A DNA stretch of 64,000 nucleotides. It comes from Streptomyces sp. C10-9-1. Its GTDB lineage: Bacteria; Actinomycetota; Actinomycetes; Streptomycetales; Streptomycetaceae. The translations under genes and the position numbers were made by a program. Positions 27,308 through 38,273 of this stretch are shown here, one piece after another (within the stretch, counting starts at the first letter, position 1; the number at the start of each line of letters is the position of its first letter). The notes beneath the pieces are model-generated. The model worked only from the letters and a program-made list of their open reading frames with translations, was not told the origin of the DNA and searched no databases. The stretch covers positions 186,001-250,000 of the forward strand of contig NZ_JANHKP010000008.1 in NCBI RefSeq assembly GCF_024497955.1, given 5' to 3'.

Positions 27308-28585
27308 ATGGCACACATCGGAAGACGGGGCTTCGTGGCGGCGGTGGGCGCGCTCGCGGCCCTGGCGGCGGCGGGCGACGCGGCCGCCGGGCCCGGGCAC
27401 GGTCGCGGAGACGGTCACGCGCACGGTCACGGCCACCGGCGGCGCGGGCGCGGTGCGGGCCGGGAGTTCCGGGGCATGTGGCTGGCCACCGTCACGGGCC
27501 GCGACTACCCCTCGGCGCCCGGTCTGCCGGCCGCCCGCCAGCGGGCCGAGCTGCTCGCCCACCTGGACACGGCCGCGGAGCGGCGGCTGAACGCGGTCGT
27601 CCTCCAGGTCAGGCCGTGCGCCGACGCCCTGTGGCCCTCGCCCTACGAGCCGTGGAGCCGCTTCCTGACCGGGACCCAGGGGCGCGACCCGGGCTGGGAC
27701 CCGCTCGGCACGGCGGTGGCGGAGGCGCACGCGCGGGGCCTGGAGCTGCACGCCTGGTTCAACCCCTACCGGGTGGCGGTGCACACCGACCTCTCGCGCC
27801 TGGCGCCCGACCACCCGGCGCGCCTCAACCCGCAGTGGGTGGTCCCCTACGGCGGGAAGCTCTACTACAACCCGGGCCTGCCCGAGGTCCGGGAGTTCGT
27901 GCAGCTGGCGATGACGGACGCCGTGCACCGCTACGAGGTCGACGCGGTCCACTTCGACGACTACTTCTACCCCTACCCCGTGGCCGGTCAGCGCTTCGAC
28001 GACGACGAGGCCTGGGCCCTGCACGGCCGGGGGCACCCGGACCGCGCGCACTGGCGGCGCGCCAACACCGACCTGCTGGTGCGCGGCATGGCGGAACGGC
28101 TGCGTGCGGTACGCGGCGGCGTCCGCTTCGGCATCAGCCCCTTCGGCGTCTGGCGCAACGCGTCGACCGACCCGCTCGGCTCCCGGACGGCGGCCGGGGT
28201 GCAGACCTACGACGACCTCTACGCCGACACCCGCGCCTGGGTCCGCAACGGCTGGATCGACTACGTGGTGCCGCAGCTCTACTGGCACCGGGGGTTCGCC
28301 CCGGCCGACTACGAGGTGCTGGTGCCCTGGTGGGCGGAGACGGTGTCGGGCACGGGGGTCGACCTGTACATCGGGGAGGCGCTGTACAAGGCCGGCGCCG
28401 CCGGGCAGCCGGCGGCATGGCAGGACCCGGCGGAACTCTCCCGCCACCTGGAGTTCGCGGCCCGGTACCCGGAAGTGGGCGGCCACTGCTTCTTCTCCGC
28501 CAGGGAGGTCGGAGAGGACCCGGTCGGGGCGATGTCCCGGGTGGTGGCGGACCACTACACCCGGCGGGCGCGCGGCAGGCGCTGA
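27308..28585 (+). CDS. Tat-exported GH10-like glycoside hydrolase (GHL10/DUF187, YngK type)
   Basis: 425 residues. A twin-arginine signal (HIGRRGFVAAVGALAALAAA) is followed by a short His/Gly/Arg-rich linker (GHGRGDGHAHGHGHRRRGRG) and a TIM-barrel domain starting REFRGMWLATV. Family marks include NAVVLQVRPCADALWPS, LHAWFNPYRVA, LYYNPGLPEVREFV, DAVHFDDYFYPYP, RFGISPFGVWRN and DYVVPQLYWHRG. Related proteins act on cell-wall or exopolysaccharide; substrate unknown. The His-rich linker might bind metal. ATG 27308 is chosen over upstream starts because it places the Tat motif at the N-terminus. Confidence 0.85.
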   Translation: MAHIGRRGFVAAVGALAALAAAGDAAAGPGHGRGDGHAHGHGHRRRGRGAGREFRGMWLATVTGRDYPSAPGLPAARQRAELLAHLDTAAERRLNAVVLQVRPCADALWPSPYEPWSRFLTGTQGRDPGWDPLGTAVAEAHARGLELHAWFNPYRVAVHTDLSRLAPDHPARLNPQWVVPYGGKLYYNPGLPEVREFVQLAMTDAVHRYEVDAVHFDDYFYPYPVAGQRFDDDEAWALHGRGHPDRAHWRRANTDLLVRGMAERLRAVRGGVRFGISPFGVWRNASTDPLGSRTAAGVQTYDDLYADTRAWVRNGWIDYVVPQLYWHRGFAPADYEVLVPWWAETVSGTGVDLYIGEALYKAGAAGQPAAWQDPAELSRHLEFAARYPEVGGHCFFSAREVGEDPVGAMSRVVADHYTRRARGRR

Positions 28586-28622
28586 ACGGGCAGGGCACCG
28601 CTCGCGGCGGCGCCCTGCCCGT
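28586..28622 (+). terminator. Terminator after GH10-like gene
   Basis: ACGGGCAGGGC (28586-28596) pairs perfectly with GCCCTGCCCGT (28612-28622), beginning at the stop codon. Confidence 0.75.
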
Positions 28623-28661
28623 CAGGTGCGAGGCCCCCTGCCGGGGTCCCCGTGCGGCGGT

Positions 28662-28853
28662 TCAGGCGTGTTCGTGGTGCTGGACGGTGCAGTCGGGGCC
28701 CGGTGACAGCACGGCCTCGTGGCCGTCGTCGAAGCGGACACGGAAGGGAGGGTTCCCCTCCTGCCCGAGCACCTCGAGGACTTCGGCGACCTTGTCGTGC
28801 TGTCCCACGATCCTGCCGTGCACCAGCAGCGTGTCGCCCACGTTCGCTTGCAT
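28662..28853 (-). CDS. DUF1918 small protein
   Basis: 63 residues: MQANVGDTLLVHGRIVGQHD then AEVLEVLGQEGNPPFRVRF and DGHEAVLSPGPD, the full DUF1918 domain, a small beta-barrel. Widespread and abundant in actinobacteria, function unknown. ATG 28853 is set by GAGGAGG 9 nt upstream; a longer frame is possible but has no ribosome site. Confidence 0.85.
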   Translation of the reverse strand: MQANVGDTLLVHGRIVGQHDKVAEVLEVLGQEGNPPFRVRFDDGHEAVLSPGPDCTVQHHEHA

Positions 28854-29039
28854 CGAAAGCGCCCTCCTCGAAGCGGGGGGTCGGAAAACGGCGGGTCGTT
28901 TCGAGTCTACGGCCGGGGGTGGAGGGCGCATCCCCGGCCGGTCCCCGGGCCCCCGGCCTGCGGACACTCCGGGGCGGCGGCGGGCCGTACCGGCGCGAAC
29001 CGGCCGTACCGCGGCCGCGCGCCCGCACGCCGTGCGGGC

Positions 29040-29936
29040 TCAGGCGCGGGCGCGCTGGGTGACCACGATGCACACCAGGACGGCCCCCGCCGTCAGCGGG
29101 GCCGCCGCGGAGAGCTCCTCGCCCAGCAGCGCCACCGACCAGACGAGCGTCAGCAGCGGCTGCGCCAGCTGGAGCTGGCTGGCGCGGGCGATCCCGATGC
29201 CCGCCATCCCCCGGTACCAGACGTACAGGCCGAGGAACTGGGAGACCGCGGCGACCCAGAGCAGCCCCGCCACCCCCCGGGGCGTGAGCGCGACCGGCTC
29301 CACGGCCAGGGCCGCGGCCGCGCCGACGGCGGACAGGGGCAGGCAGAGCACGAGGGCCCAGCCGATCACCTGCCAGCCGGGCATCAGCGCCGCCAGGCGG
29401 CCGCCCTCGGTGTACCCGGCCGCGCACACCAGGAGCGCGGCGAACAGGTAGACGTCGCCCGTGTGCAGGGCGCCCCCGCTCTGCTGCACGGTGAAGGCGA
29501 TCACGGCGGCGGCGCCGGCGACCGCTGCGGCCCAGAAGGCGCGCGAGGGGCGCCGCCGGGTCCTCAGCACGGCGATCACGCTGGTGGTCAGGGGGAGCAG
29601 CCCGACCACGACCGCCGCATGGGAGGAGGTGGAGGTCTGGAGGGCCAGCGTGGTCAGCAGCGGGAAGCCGATCACGACCCCGGCGCCCACGACCGCGAGG
29701 CCGCCCCAGTGCCGCCGCTCGGGAACCGGCACCCGCAGGGCCAGCAGGAAGCCGCCCGCCAGCAGCGCGGCCAGGACGCCGCGGAGCAGGACCAGGGACC
29801 AGGGGCCGAAGCCGTCCAGGCCCCAGACGGTGGCGGGAAAGGTCAGGGAGAAGAGGAGGACCCCCAGGCCCGCGAGCGCGGTACCGCCGCCGACCGCTAT
29901 CCCGGGAGAAGCAATAGCGCTATTCTGTACTGTCAT
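29040..29936 (-). CDS. EamA/DMT-superfamily transporter
   Basis: About 298 residues with ten hydrophobic segments and the duplicated EamA fold (LTFPATVWGLDGFGPWSLVLLRGV in part; YVWYRGMAGIGIARASQLQLAQPLLTLVWS in part). Exports or imports small metabolites, often amino acids. It is divergent from a MocR regulator, a frequent pairing. ATG 29936 overlaps the MocR ATG by 2 bp; no ribosome site precedes it, but TACTCT about 6 nt upstream could be a -10, giving a leaderless message. A start further in is not excluded, since the first helix begins near residue 14. Confidence 0.8.
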   Translation of the reverse strand: MTVQNSAIASPGIAVGGGTALAGLGVLLFSLTFPATVWGLDGFGPWSLVLLRGVLAALLAGGFLLALRVPVPERRHWGGLAVVGAGVVIGFPLLTTLALQTSTSSHAAVVVGLLPLTTSVIAVLRTRRRPSRAFWAAAVAGAAAVIAFTVQQSGGALHTGDVYLFAALLVCAAGYTEGGRLAALMPGWQVIGWALVLCLPLSAVGAAAALAVEPVALTPRGVAGLLWVAAVSQFLGLYVWYRGMAGIGIARASQLQLAQPLLTLVWSVALLGEELSAAAPLTAGAVLVCIVVTQRARA

Positions 29937-29937
29937 G
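29913..29937. promoter_or_regulatory. Palindromic operator and overlapping start codons of the DMT/MocR pair
   Basis: AATAGCGCTATT (29913-29924) is a perfect 12-bp palindrome. Rightward, TATTCT (29921-29926) is a plausible -10, and the MocR ATG begins 9 bp after it (29935), so its message is probably leaderless. The leftward ATG (29936-29934) overlaps it, so the palindrome falls within codons 5-8 of the transporter. Confidence 0.55.
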
Positions 29938-31368
29938 AACGAGAGTAGCAGTGTGGTGGAGCTCGCGAACATTCTGAAAAGCGACCTTCACCGCTACTCA
30001 CCTGGTGAGAAGCTGCCGTCCAGCAGAGTGCTGGTCGAGCGCCATCGCGTCTCCCCGGTCACCGTCTCGCGGGCCCTGGCCCGCCTGGCCGCCGAGGGAC
30101 TCGTGGTCACCCGGCCCGGGGCGGGCGCCTTCCGGGCCGAACCCGCCTCCGCCCCGCCGCCGGGGGACACCTCCTGGCAGGAGGTCGCCCTGAGCGCGGA
30201 CTCCGCCACCGAGGTCGTGCCCCGCGCCGTCGACGCCTCCGGTGTGCTGGTCACCCTGGCCGCGCCGCCACCCGGAGTGGTCGAGTTCAACGGCGGCTAC
30301 CTCCACTCCGCGCTCCAGCCCGAACGCGCCATGGCGGCGGCCCTCGGCCGGGCCGGGCGGCGCCCGGGCGCCTGGGCCCGCCCGCCGGTGGACGGACTGC
30401 CGGAACTGCGGGAGTGGTTCGCCCGCGCCGTCGGGGGCGGCGTCGGCCCGGCCGACGTCCTCGTCACCTCCGGAGGGCAGGTGGCGCTCGCCGCGGCGCT
30501 GCGCGCGCTCGCCCCGCCCGGCGCCCCCGTACTCGTCGAATCGCCGACCTACCCCGGCATGCTGGCCATCGCCCGCGCGGCCGGACTGCGGCCGGTCCCG
30601 GTCCCGGTGGACGCCGACGGGCTCCGCCCCGAACTCCTCGACGCGGCCTTCCACGCCACCGGCGCCCGGGTCGTCGTCTGCCAGCCGCTCTTCCAGAACC
30701 CGACCGGGGCCGTGCTCGCGCCCGCCCGCCGCCGCGAGGTCCTGCGCATCGCCCGCGCGGCAGGCGCCTTCGTCGTCGAGGACGACTTCGCCCGCCGCCT
30801 CGCCCACGAGGACGCGGGGCCCCTGCCCGAGCCCCTGGCCGCCGACGACCCCGACGGCGTGGTCGTCCACGTCAGCTCCCTGACCAAGGTCACCTCGCCC
30901 AGCCTGCGCGTCGGCATGCTGGCCGCCCGCGGCCCCGTCCTGGAGCGGCTGCGCGCCATCCACGTCGTCGACACCTTCTTCGTCCCCCGGCCGCTCCAGG
31001 AGGCCGCCCTGGAGCTCGTCGGAGGACCGGCCTGGACCCGCCACCTGCGCACGGTCTCCGCCGAGCTGAAGGCCCGGCGCGACGCGATGACCGCGGCGCT
31101 CCGGCTGCGGCTGCCCGGCCTCGACCTGCCGCACGTCCCCTCCGGCGGCTTCCACCTCTGGCTGCGGCTGCCCGAGGGGACCGACGAAGCCACCCTCGTC
31201 GGGGCAGCCCTGCGGGCGGGCGTGGCGATCGCCCCCGGGCGTCCCTACTTCAGTGCCGAACCCCCCGCCGGGCACGTCCGGTTGAGCTTCGCCGGCGTCT
31301 CCGGGGCCGCCGAGATCGCGGAGGGCATGCACCGTCTGGAGGCGGCCCACGGCGCGCCACCGCACTGA
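29935..31368 (+). CDS. MocR-type regulator (GntR helix-turn-helix fused to aminotransferase-like domain)
   Basis: 477 residues. N-terminal GntR winged helix (PGEKLPSSRVLVERHRVS, VTVSRALARLAAEGLVVTRPG) is joined by a linker to a fold-type I aminotransferase domain with SGGQVALAAALRAL, CQPLFQNPTGAVL and the PLP Lys318 in SSLTKVTSPSLRVG. MocR proteins bind PLP or an amino-acid adduct and regulate divergent genes; the DMT transporter is the expected target. The start is fixed by the divergent gene and the -10-like TATTCT. The HTH-PLP linker is Ala/Pro-rich. Confidence 0.9.
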   Translation: MNESSSVVELANILKSDLHRYSPGEKLPSSRVLVERHRVSPVTVSRALARLAAEGLVVTRPGAGAFRAEPASAPPPGDTSWQEVALSADSATEVVPRAVDASGVLVTLAAPPPGVVEFNGGYLHSALQPERAMAAALGRAGRRPGAWARPPVDGLPELREWFARAVGGGVGPADVLVTSGGQVALAAALRALAPPGAPVLVESPTYPGMLAIARAAGLRPVPVPVDADGLRPELLDAAFHATGARVVVCQPLFQNPTGAVLAPARRREVLRIARAAGAFVVEDDFARRLAHEDAGPLPEPLAADDPDGVVVHVSSLTKVTSPSLRVGMLAARGPVLERLRAIHVVDTFFVPRPLQEAALELVGGPAWTRHLRTVSAELKARRDAMTAALRLRLPGLDLPHVPSGGFHLWLRLPEGTDEATLVGAALRAGVAIAPGRPYFSAEPPAGHVRLSFAGVSGAAEIAEGMHRLEAAHGAPPH

Positions 31369-31455
31369 GCGGGCGGCCGGGCGCAGCCGGGGCCGGGCCG
31401 CCCAGGACGCTCCCGACCCCTTGACCAGCGGCCTCGCGGCCAGCACCATCACGCC

Positions 31456-32031
31456 ATGAGTGTCCGGGTCACCCTGGTCGCCGCGGCGCGCAGCTCCACG
31501 GTGCTCACCGAGCGGTTCGACGACGACCGGCCGCTGGACCAGTCAGGCTGGCACGAGGTCCAGCTCGCCGCGCACGCCCTCGTCCCGCTGAGCGCCGCCG
31601 AGCTGCGCTACTGCTCGCCGACCACACGCAGCCGGGCGACCGGCGACGCCCTCGGCTTCGCGCCGCTCGCCCAGCCCGCCCTGCGCGACTGCGACATGGG
31701 CCGCTGGCGGGGCTGGACCCTCGCGGAGGTCACCGCCCGCGAGCCGGACGCGGTCGACACCTGGCTGACCGACCCCCGCAGCGCCCCGCACGGCGGGGAG
31801 CCGCTGCTCGCCTTCATCTCCCGCATAGGGGGCTGGCTGGACACCCGGCCCGCGGACGTCGGCGGCGCGATCGTCGCCGTGGCGGAACCGGCCGTGGTCC
31901 GGGCCGCCTTCGTCTACGCCCTGCGGGCGCACCCCTCGATGTACTGGCACGTGGAGGTCCGCCCCCTGTCGACGATCACCCTGACCGGCACCCCGGGCCG
32001 CTGGAACCTCTGCCTGGAGTCCGCCGCCTGA
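31456..32031 (+). CDS. Histidine-phosphatase-like protein lacking the catalytic histidines
   Basis: 191 residues with the phosphoglycerate-mutase-like layout (ELRYCSPTTRSRATGDALGF, CDMGRWRGWTLAEV, GGEPLLAFISRIGGWLD). The usual RHG motif is replaced by LVAAARSS at the N-terminus, and the second catalytic His (normally SHG) by AEPAVVRAA. So both catalytic His are missing, and it is probably a non-enzymatic or altered family member, conserved as such in Streptomyces as far as I recall. It stands 87 bp after MocR; function unknown. Confidence 0.75.
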   Translation: MSVRVTLVAAARSSTVLTERFDDDRPLDQSGWHEVQLAAHALVPLSAAELRYCSPTTRSRATGDALGFAPLAQPALRDCDMGRWRGWTLAEVTAREPDAVDTWLTDPRSAPHGGEPLLAFISRIGGWLDTRPADVGGAIVAVAEPAVVRAAFVYALRAHPSMYWHVEVRPLSTITLTGTPGRWNLCLESAA

Positions 32032-32096
32032 GCCGCCGCGTCCCCGCGGCCTCCACGGGCGGTCCCCGCACGGGCCGCGGGGACGGGGCGGTCCCG

Positions 32097-32474
32097 CTAC
32101 AGGTAGGGCCGGGTGATCAGCTCCATCGCGTGCCCGGCCGGGTCCTTGAAGTACACGCCCCGGCCGCCGTGCCCCTCGTTGGTCTCCCCGGGGCGCCGCA
32201 TCTGCGGGTCGGCCCAGTGCTCCACCCCCTGCTCGCAGAGCCGGGCGTAGGCGCGGTCGAACAGCTCGTCGTCGACCAGGAAGGCGTAGTGCTGCATCTG
32301 GATCTCCTCCACCGGCGGCTCGGCGAACTGCAGCAGTACGCCCCCGGAGAGCAGGAGATTGGCGAACGGCCCCCAGGAGGGCGCCTCCGTGAGCTCCAGC
32401 AGCTCCTTCAGGAAGCGGGCGGACTCGTGGCGGTCCCGGGCGGCGATGATGGTGTGGTTGAACGTGGCTGTCAT
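32097..32474 (-). CDS. VOC (glyoxalase/bleomycin-resistance fold) protein
   Basis: 125 residues: FNHTIIAARDRHESARFLKE, ELTEAPSWGPFANLLLSGG, MQHYAFLVDDELFDRAYARL and GVYFKDPAGHAMELIT. The pattern of His and Glu (H6, H69-region, E at the end) suggests the metal-binding VOC type. Likely a small dioxygenase, lyase or binding protein; substrate unknown. ATG 32474 fits the family N-terminus. Confidence 0.8.
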   Translation of the reverse strand: MTATFNHTIIAARDRHESARFLKELLELTEAPSWGPFANLLLSGGVLLQFAEPPVEEIQMQHYAFLVDDELFDRAYARLCEQGVEHWADPQMRRPGETNEGHGGRGVYFKDPAGHAMELITRPYL

Positions 32475-32779
32475 GGAGCGCTGACCTCGCTGTCTCGTGC
32501 GGTTCCTGCAGGGCGTCGGGTGCAGGGGCACGGGAGGTCCGCGCGGAGCGGGTGCCGGGGGCCGTGCACGCCCCCGCGGTGGGCTCAGAGCTCCACCGGA
32601 TCGCCTGTCCGTGCGTGGCGCGAAGCCGTTCCGGTGATCATGGGGCGGGACGCTACCCCGGTCCGGCCGGATGCGGCAACGCCGCCCCCGGCCCCGCGTC
32701 GGAATCCGGCCACGGCGGCCCGGCGCACCGGGCCCCGGCCGCGGTCGGGCCGTGATCGGGGCCGTGGGATCCTGGGGGC

Positions 32780-33193
32780 ATGGACCTGGAGGACCTCGCC
32801 CGGCTGCGCCGCGCCCGCGACACCATGGACCGCGACTACTCCCAGCCCCTGGACGTCCCCGCTCTCGCCCGCGTCGCCCTCATGTCGCCCGGGCACTTCT
32901 CCCGCAGCTTCCGGGCCGCCTTCGGTGAGACGCCCTACAACTACCTGATGACCCGCCGCGTCGAGCGCGCCAAGGCCCTGCTGCGCCGCGGCGACACGAG
33001 CGTGACCGAGGCGTGCTTCGCCGTCGGGTGCACCTCCCTGGGGTCCTTCAGCTCACGCTTCACCCAACTCGTCGGCGAGACCCCCAGCGCCTACCGGGCC
33101 CGCCGCCACGACGCGGGTGCCCCGATCCCCGCCTGCATCGCCAAGATCCACACCCGTCCGGTGCGCACCAGGCCGGCGACCGGGGCCGAGTAG
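32780..33193 (+). CDS. Short AraC-family regulator (HTH domain only)
   Basis: 137 residues. Two AraC helix-turn-helix units are visible: LDVPALARVALMSPGHFSRSFRAAFGE in two parts, and VTEACFAVGCTSLGSFSSRF followed by FTQLVGETPSAYRAR. There is no ligand-binding domain, so it is a stand-alone DNA-binding protein of the kind often paired with VOC proteins in Streptomyces. The VOC gene follows after 79 bp. Both genes begin with the same GGGGGC-ATGGAC context, hinting at parallel transcription or translation signals. Confidence 0.85.
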   Translation: MDLEDLARLRRARDTMDRDYSQPLDVPALARVALMSPGHFSRSFRAAFGETPYNYLMTRRVERAKALLRRGDTSVTEACFAVGCTSLGSFSSRFTQLVGETPSAYRARRHDAGAPIPACIAKIHTRPVRTRPATGAE

Positions 33194-33272
33194 CCCGGCA
33201 CGCCACCCGGACCGGGCAACCGGTCAGGATCGGAGAAGCGCGAGACCGGTCCGCCCTCGTACCGTCGGGGGC

Positions 33273-33689
33273 ATGGACATCAAACTCTCGCAGTGCTTCA
33301 TCGCCGTCGACGACCACGACAAGGCCCTCGCCTTCTACGGCGACGTCCTCGGACTGGAGGTCCGCAACGACGTCTCCTTCGAGGGCATGCGGTGGGTGAC
33401 GGTCGGCTCGCCCGCCCAGCCGGACGTCGAGGTCGTCCTCGAACCGCCGCTCGCCGACCCCAACGCCTCGCCCGCGGACCGGCGGGCGATGGCGGAACTG
33501 CTGGCCAAGGGCATGCTGCGCGCCGTCATCTTCTCCACCGAGGACTGCGACGCCACCTTCGAGCGCGTCAGGGCCTCCGGCGCCGAGGTGCTCCAGGAGC
33601 CCATCGACCAGCCCTACGGGGTCCGCGACTGCGCCTTCCGCGACCCGGCCGGCAACATGCTGCGGTTCACCCAGCGGGCCGGGGCCTGA
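33273..33689 (+). CDS. VOC-family protein, partner of the AraC regulator
   Basis: 138 residues: KLSQCFIAVDDHDKALAFYGDVLGLEV in parts, VEVVLEPPLADPN, GMLRAVIFSTEDCDATFERV and FRDPAGNMLRFTQRAG. A typical VOC fold of the glyoxalase-like group (paired beta-alpha-beta-beta-beta modules). TACCGT just upstream may be a -10. Substrate unknown; position behind AraC suggests induction by, or protection against, a reactive small molecule. Confidence 0.85.
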   Translation: MDIKLSQCFIAVDDHDKALAFYGDVLGLEVRNDVSFEGMRWVTVGSPAQPDVEVVLEPPLADPNASPADRRAMAELLAKGMLRAVIFSTEDCDATFERVRASGAEVLQEPIDQPYGVRDCAFRDPAGNMLRFTQRAGA

Positions 33690-33856
33690 GACGGCGGGAA
33701 ATCCCCGCGCGCCGGGCGCCCCCTCGGGTAGCCTTCCGGGCCGCGGGCCCCGGCGCCCCCCCGCGGCAGGCCGCCCCGAACGGCCTCCCGCCACGGCGCG
33801 GAGGCCGCCCCGGGCCCCGGCGACCACCACCCGATGTCACGACGGATGGAGAGACG

Positions 33857-36247
<2,391 letters not shown>

Positions 36248-36293
36248 CCCGCGGGCGCCCCCGCGGCCGGGCGGGCACGCCGGCCGGACGGTC

Positions 36294-36348
36294 GGCGCGC
36301 AGGCCCCCGCCTTCCGGACGACGTCCGGAAGGCGGGGGCCTGCGCGCC
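36294..36348. terminator. 26-bp stem bidirectional terminator
   Basis: Arms 36294-36319 and 36323-36348 pair perfectly with loop GAC, between the convergent UvrA-like and peptidase genes. Confidence 0.85.
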
Positions 36349-36380
36349 CGAGGGCATGCCGCGTGCGGCGGTGCCCGGAC

Positions 36381-37991
36381 TCAGCAGGTCGCTCCGGGTT
36401 CCACCGGTGCGAGGTCGAGGAGGTAGCCGTCCACGGCGTCGTCCACACAGCTGCTGCCGCGCCCGTAGGCGGTGTGCCCGAGTCCCTCGAAGGTCAGCAG
36501 CATGCCCCCGGTCAGCTGGCGGGCCAGGGACTGTGCCTCGTGGTACGGCGTGGACGGGTCGCCGGTGGTCCCCACGACGAGGACCGGAGGGAGCCCCTCG
36601 GCGGCCACCCGGTGCGGGCCGGGCCCGCGGTGCGGCCAGCCCCGGCAGCCGAGCGCGGCGATCACGCTCTCGGATCCGAAGTCGCCCTCGGCGAGGTGCG
36701 CCCGGTCGAGGGCCTTCCAGTACTCGCGCGGGTTCTCGGGGTGGGGGATGTCGAGGCAGTCGACCGCGGCGATGGCCACGTCGGAGTTGTCGGGGTGGCC
36801 CTCCTCCTCGGCCTGCTCCCCCTCCCCGGCGACCTCCTCCCCGGTCTCCTCCTCCCCGGCGACCTCCTCGCCGGGGTCCTCCTCCTCGCCGGCGGCTATG
36901 CCCGCGAGCCCCGTCCCGTCACCGTCGGCCGCGTCGCCCAGAGCCCTGGACAGCGCCTCCCACTGGTCCTCCGGGGTGTACATCGACGTCACGAGGGCGC
37001 TGTGCAGGGTGGGCGCGTCCAGGCCCCATTCGCTGTCCGCGACCGGCAGGGGCTCCTTCGCGGTCCGTGCGTAGAGGTCCCGGAGCAGTGCGCGGATGCC
37101 CTCGGGGGTGTCCGCGGGGCAGGCGTCCCCCACCACCTCGGCGCAGTACTCGGCGTAGTCGTCGACCGCCTTGCGGAATCCGGCGGCCTGGCTGCCGGCC
37201 CGCTCGGCCCAGTCCAGCGAGGGGTCGACGGCCCCGTCCAGCACCATCGCGCGCACCCGCCGCGGGAACAGCTCGCCGTAGCTGGTGCCCAGCGACGTCC
37301 CGTAGGACCATCCGAGATAGCTCAGCCTGTCGTCGCCGAGCGCGGCGCGCAGCACGTCCATGTCGCGCGCGGCGTCGGCCGTCCCCACGTGCGGCAGGAT
37401 CGAGCCGCTGTGCTTCTTGCAGGCGGCGACCGTGCTCCCCGCGGTGGCCAGGGCGGTGCGGCGCTGCTCCTCGGTCGCGGGGTGGAGCGGCTGGGGTCCG
37501 GTGTCGCCGTCCTCCGCGTAGACCTCGTCCTCGGGGCCGCAGTCCACGGCGGGCTCACTGCCCGCCACACCGCGCGGGTCGAATCCGACGATGTCGAAGC
37601 GGGCCCGTATCCGCTCGGTGAACGACTCCGCCCCGCCGCCCTGGAGGAGGGCGACCCCGGATTCCCCCGGCCCGCCCGGGTTGAAGACCAGCGACCCGAT
37701 GCGGCGGTCCTCGTCGGTCGCGGTGACCCGGATCAGGGGGAGCGTGAACGTCCTGCCGTCGCCGGGCGCCGAGTAGTCCATGGGGACCCTGAGCGTGGCG
37801 CACTCCTCCTCCCCGCAGGGTTCCCACGTCAGCTTCTGGCCGTAGAAGGCGCGCAGGTCGGCGCGGGCGGCGGGGTCGTCGGCGGCATGCGCCTCGGAGG
37901 CGTCGCGAGTGCAGCCGCTCAGCGAACCCGCGGCGAGGGCCGCCGCCGCGGCCAGAAAGACGGCGCGGCGGCGCCTGGGAAGAGTGAGCAC
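36381..37991 (-). CDS. TAP-type alpha/beta-hydrolase lipoprotein peptidase with an acidic repeat insert
   Basis: 536 residues. Lipoprotein signal: Arg-rich start, hydrophobic core and lipobox LSGC (Cys27). The hydrolase core has [14 protein letters not shown] (oxyanion), [10 protein letters not shown], the nucleophile [24 protein letters not shown] (Asp) and [15 protein letters not shown] (His). It should cut tripeptides or proline peptides outside the membrane, like Streptomyces tripeptidyl aminopeptidase. An unusual run of about 35 Glu/Gly-rich residues with imperfect repeats ([17 protein letters not shown]) lies in the lid at about 36790-36900. GTG 37991 is the likely start. Confidence 0.88.
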   Translation of the reverse strand: MLTLPRRRRAVFLAAAAALAAGSLSGCTRDASEAHAADDPAARADLRAFYGQKLTWEPCGEEECATLRVPMDYSAPGDGRTFTLPLIRVTATDEDRRIGSLVFNPGGPGESGVALLQGGGAESFTERIRARFDIVGFDPRGVAGSEPAVDCGPEDEVYAEDGDTGPQPLHPATEEQRRTALATAGSTVAACKKHSGSILPHVGTADAARDMDVLRAALGDDRLSYLGWSYGTSLGTSYGELFPRRVRAMVLDGAVDPSLDWAERAGSQAAGFRKAVDDYAEYCAEVVGDACPADTPEGIRALLRDLYARTAKEPLPVADSEWGLDAPTLHSALVTSMYTPEDQWEALSRALGDAADGDGTGLAGIAAGEEEDPGEEVAGEEETGEEVAGEGEQAEEEGHPDNSDVAIAAVDCLDIPHPENPREYWKALDRAHLAEGDFGSESVIAALGCRGWPHRGPGPHRVAAEGLPPVLVVGTTGDPSTPYHEAQSLARQLTGGMLLTFEGLGHTAYGRGSSCVDDAVDGYLLDLAPVEPGATC

Positions 37992-38273
37992 GTGTGACCG
38001 ATCCGGAGTCCGTGGTTGGGCATCGCCGCGGCAGGTCAGCGGCGGTGCCAGACTACGGAGCGGGATCCGGCCCGGGCATCGTCCTGAGGTAGAGGACGAT
38101 CCTCCGCTTCTCGGCCCGGGGAATGACAACCGATGCCGCCGCGGAACCCTCCGGGGTGCTCCCCGCGGCGGGACGTCCCGTCCCCGAGACTCCGCCGGAC
38201 GCAGGCGCAGCGGGCGCGGCAGCGGCCTGAAGCGCCGTCACCCGGCCGGTGCCGGCGCCCCGGCGGGCGCCGG

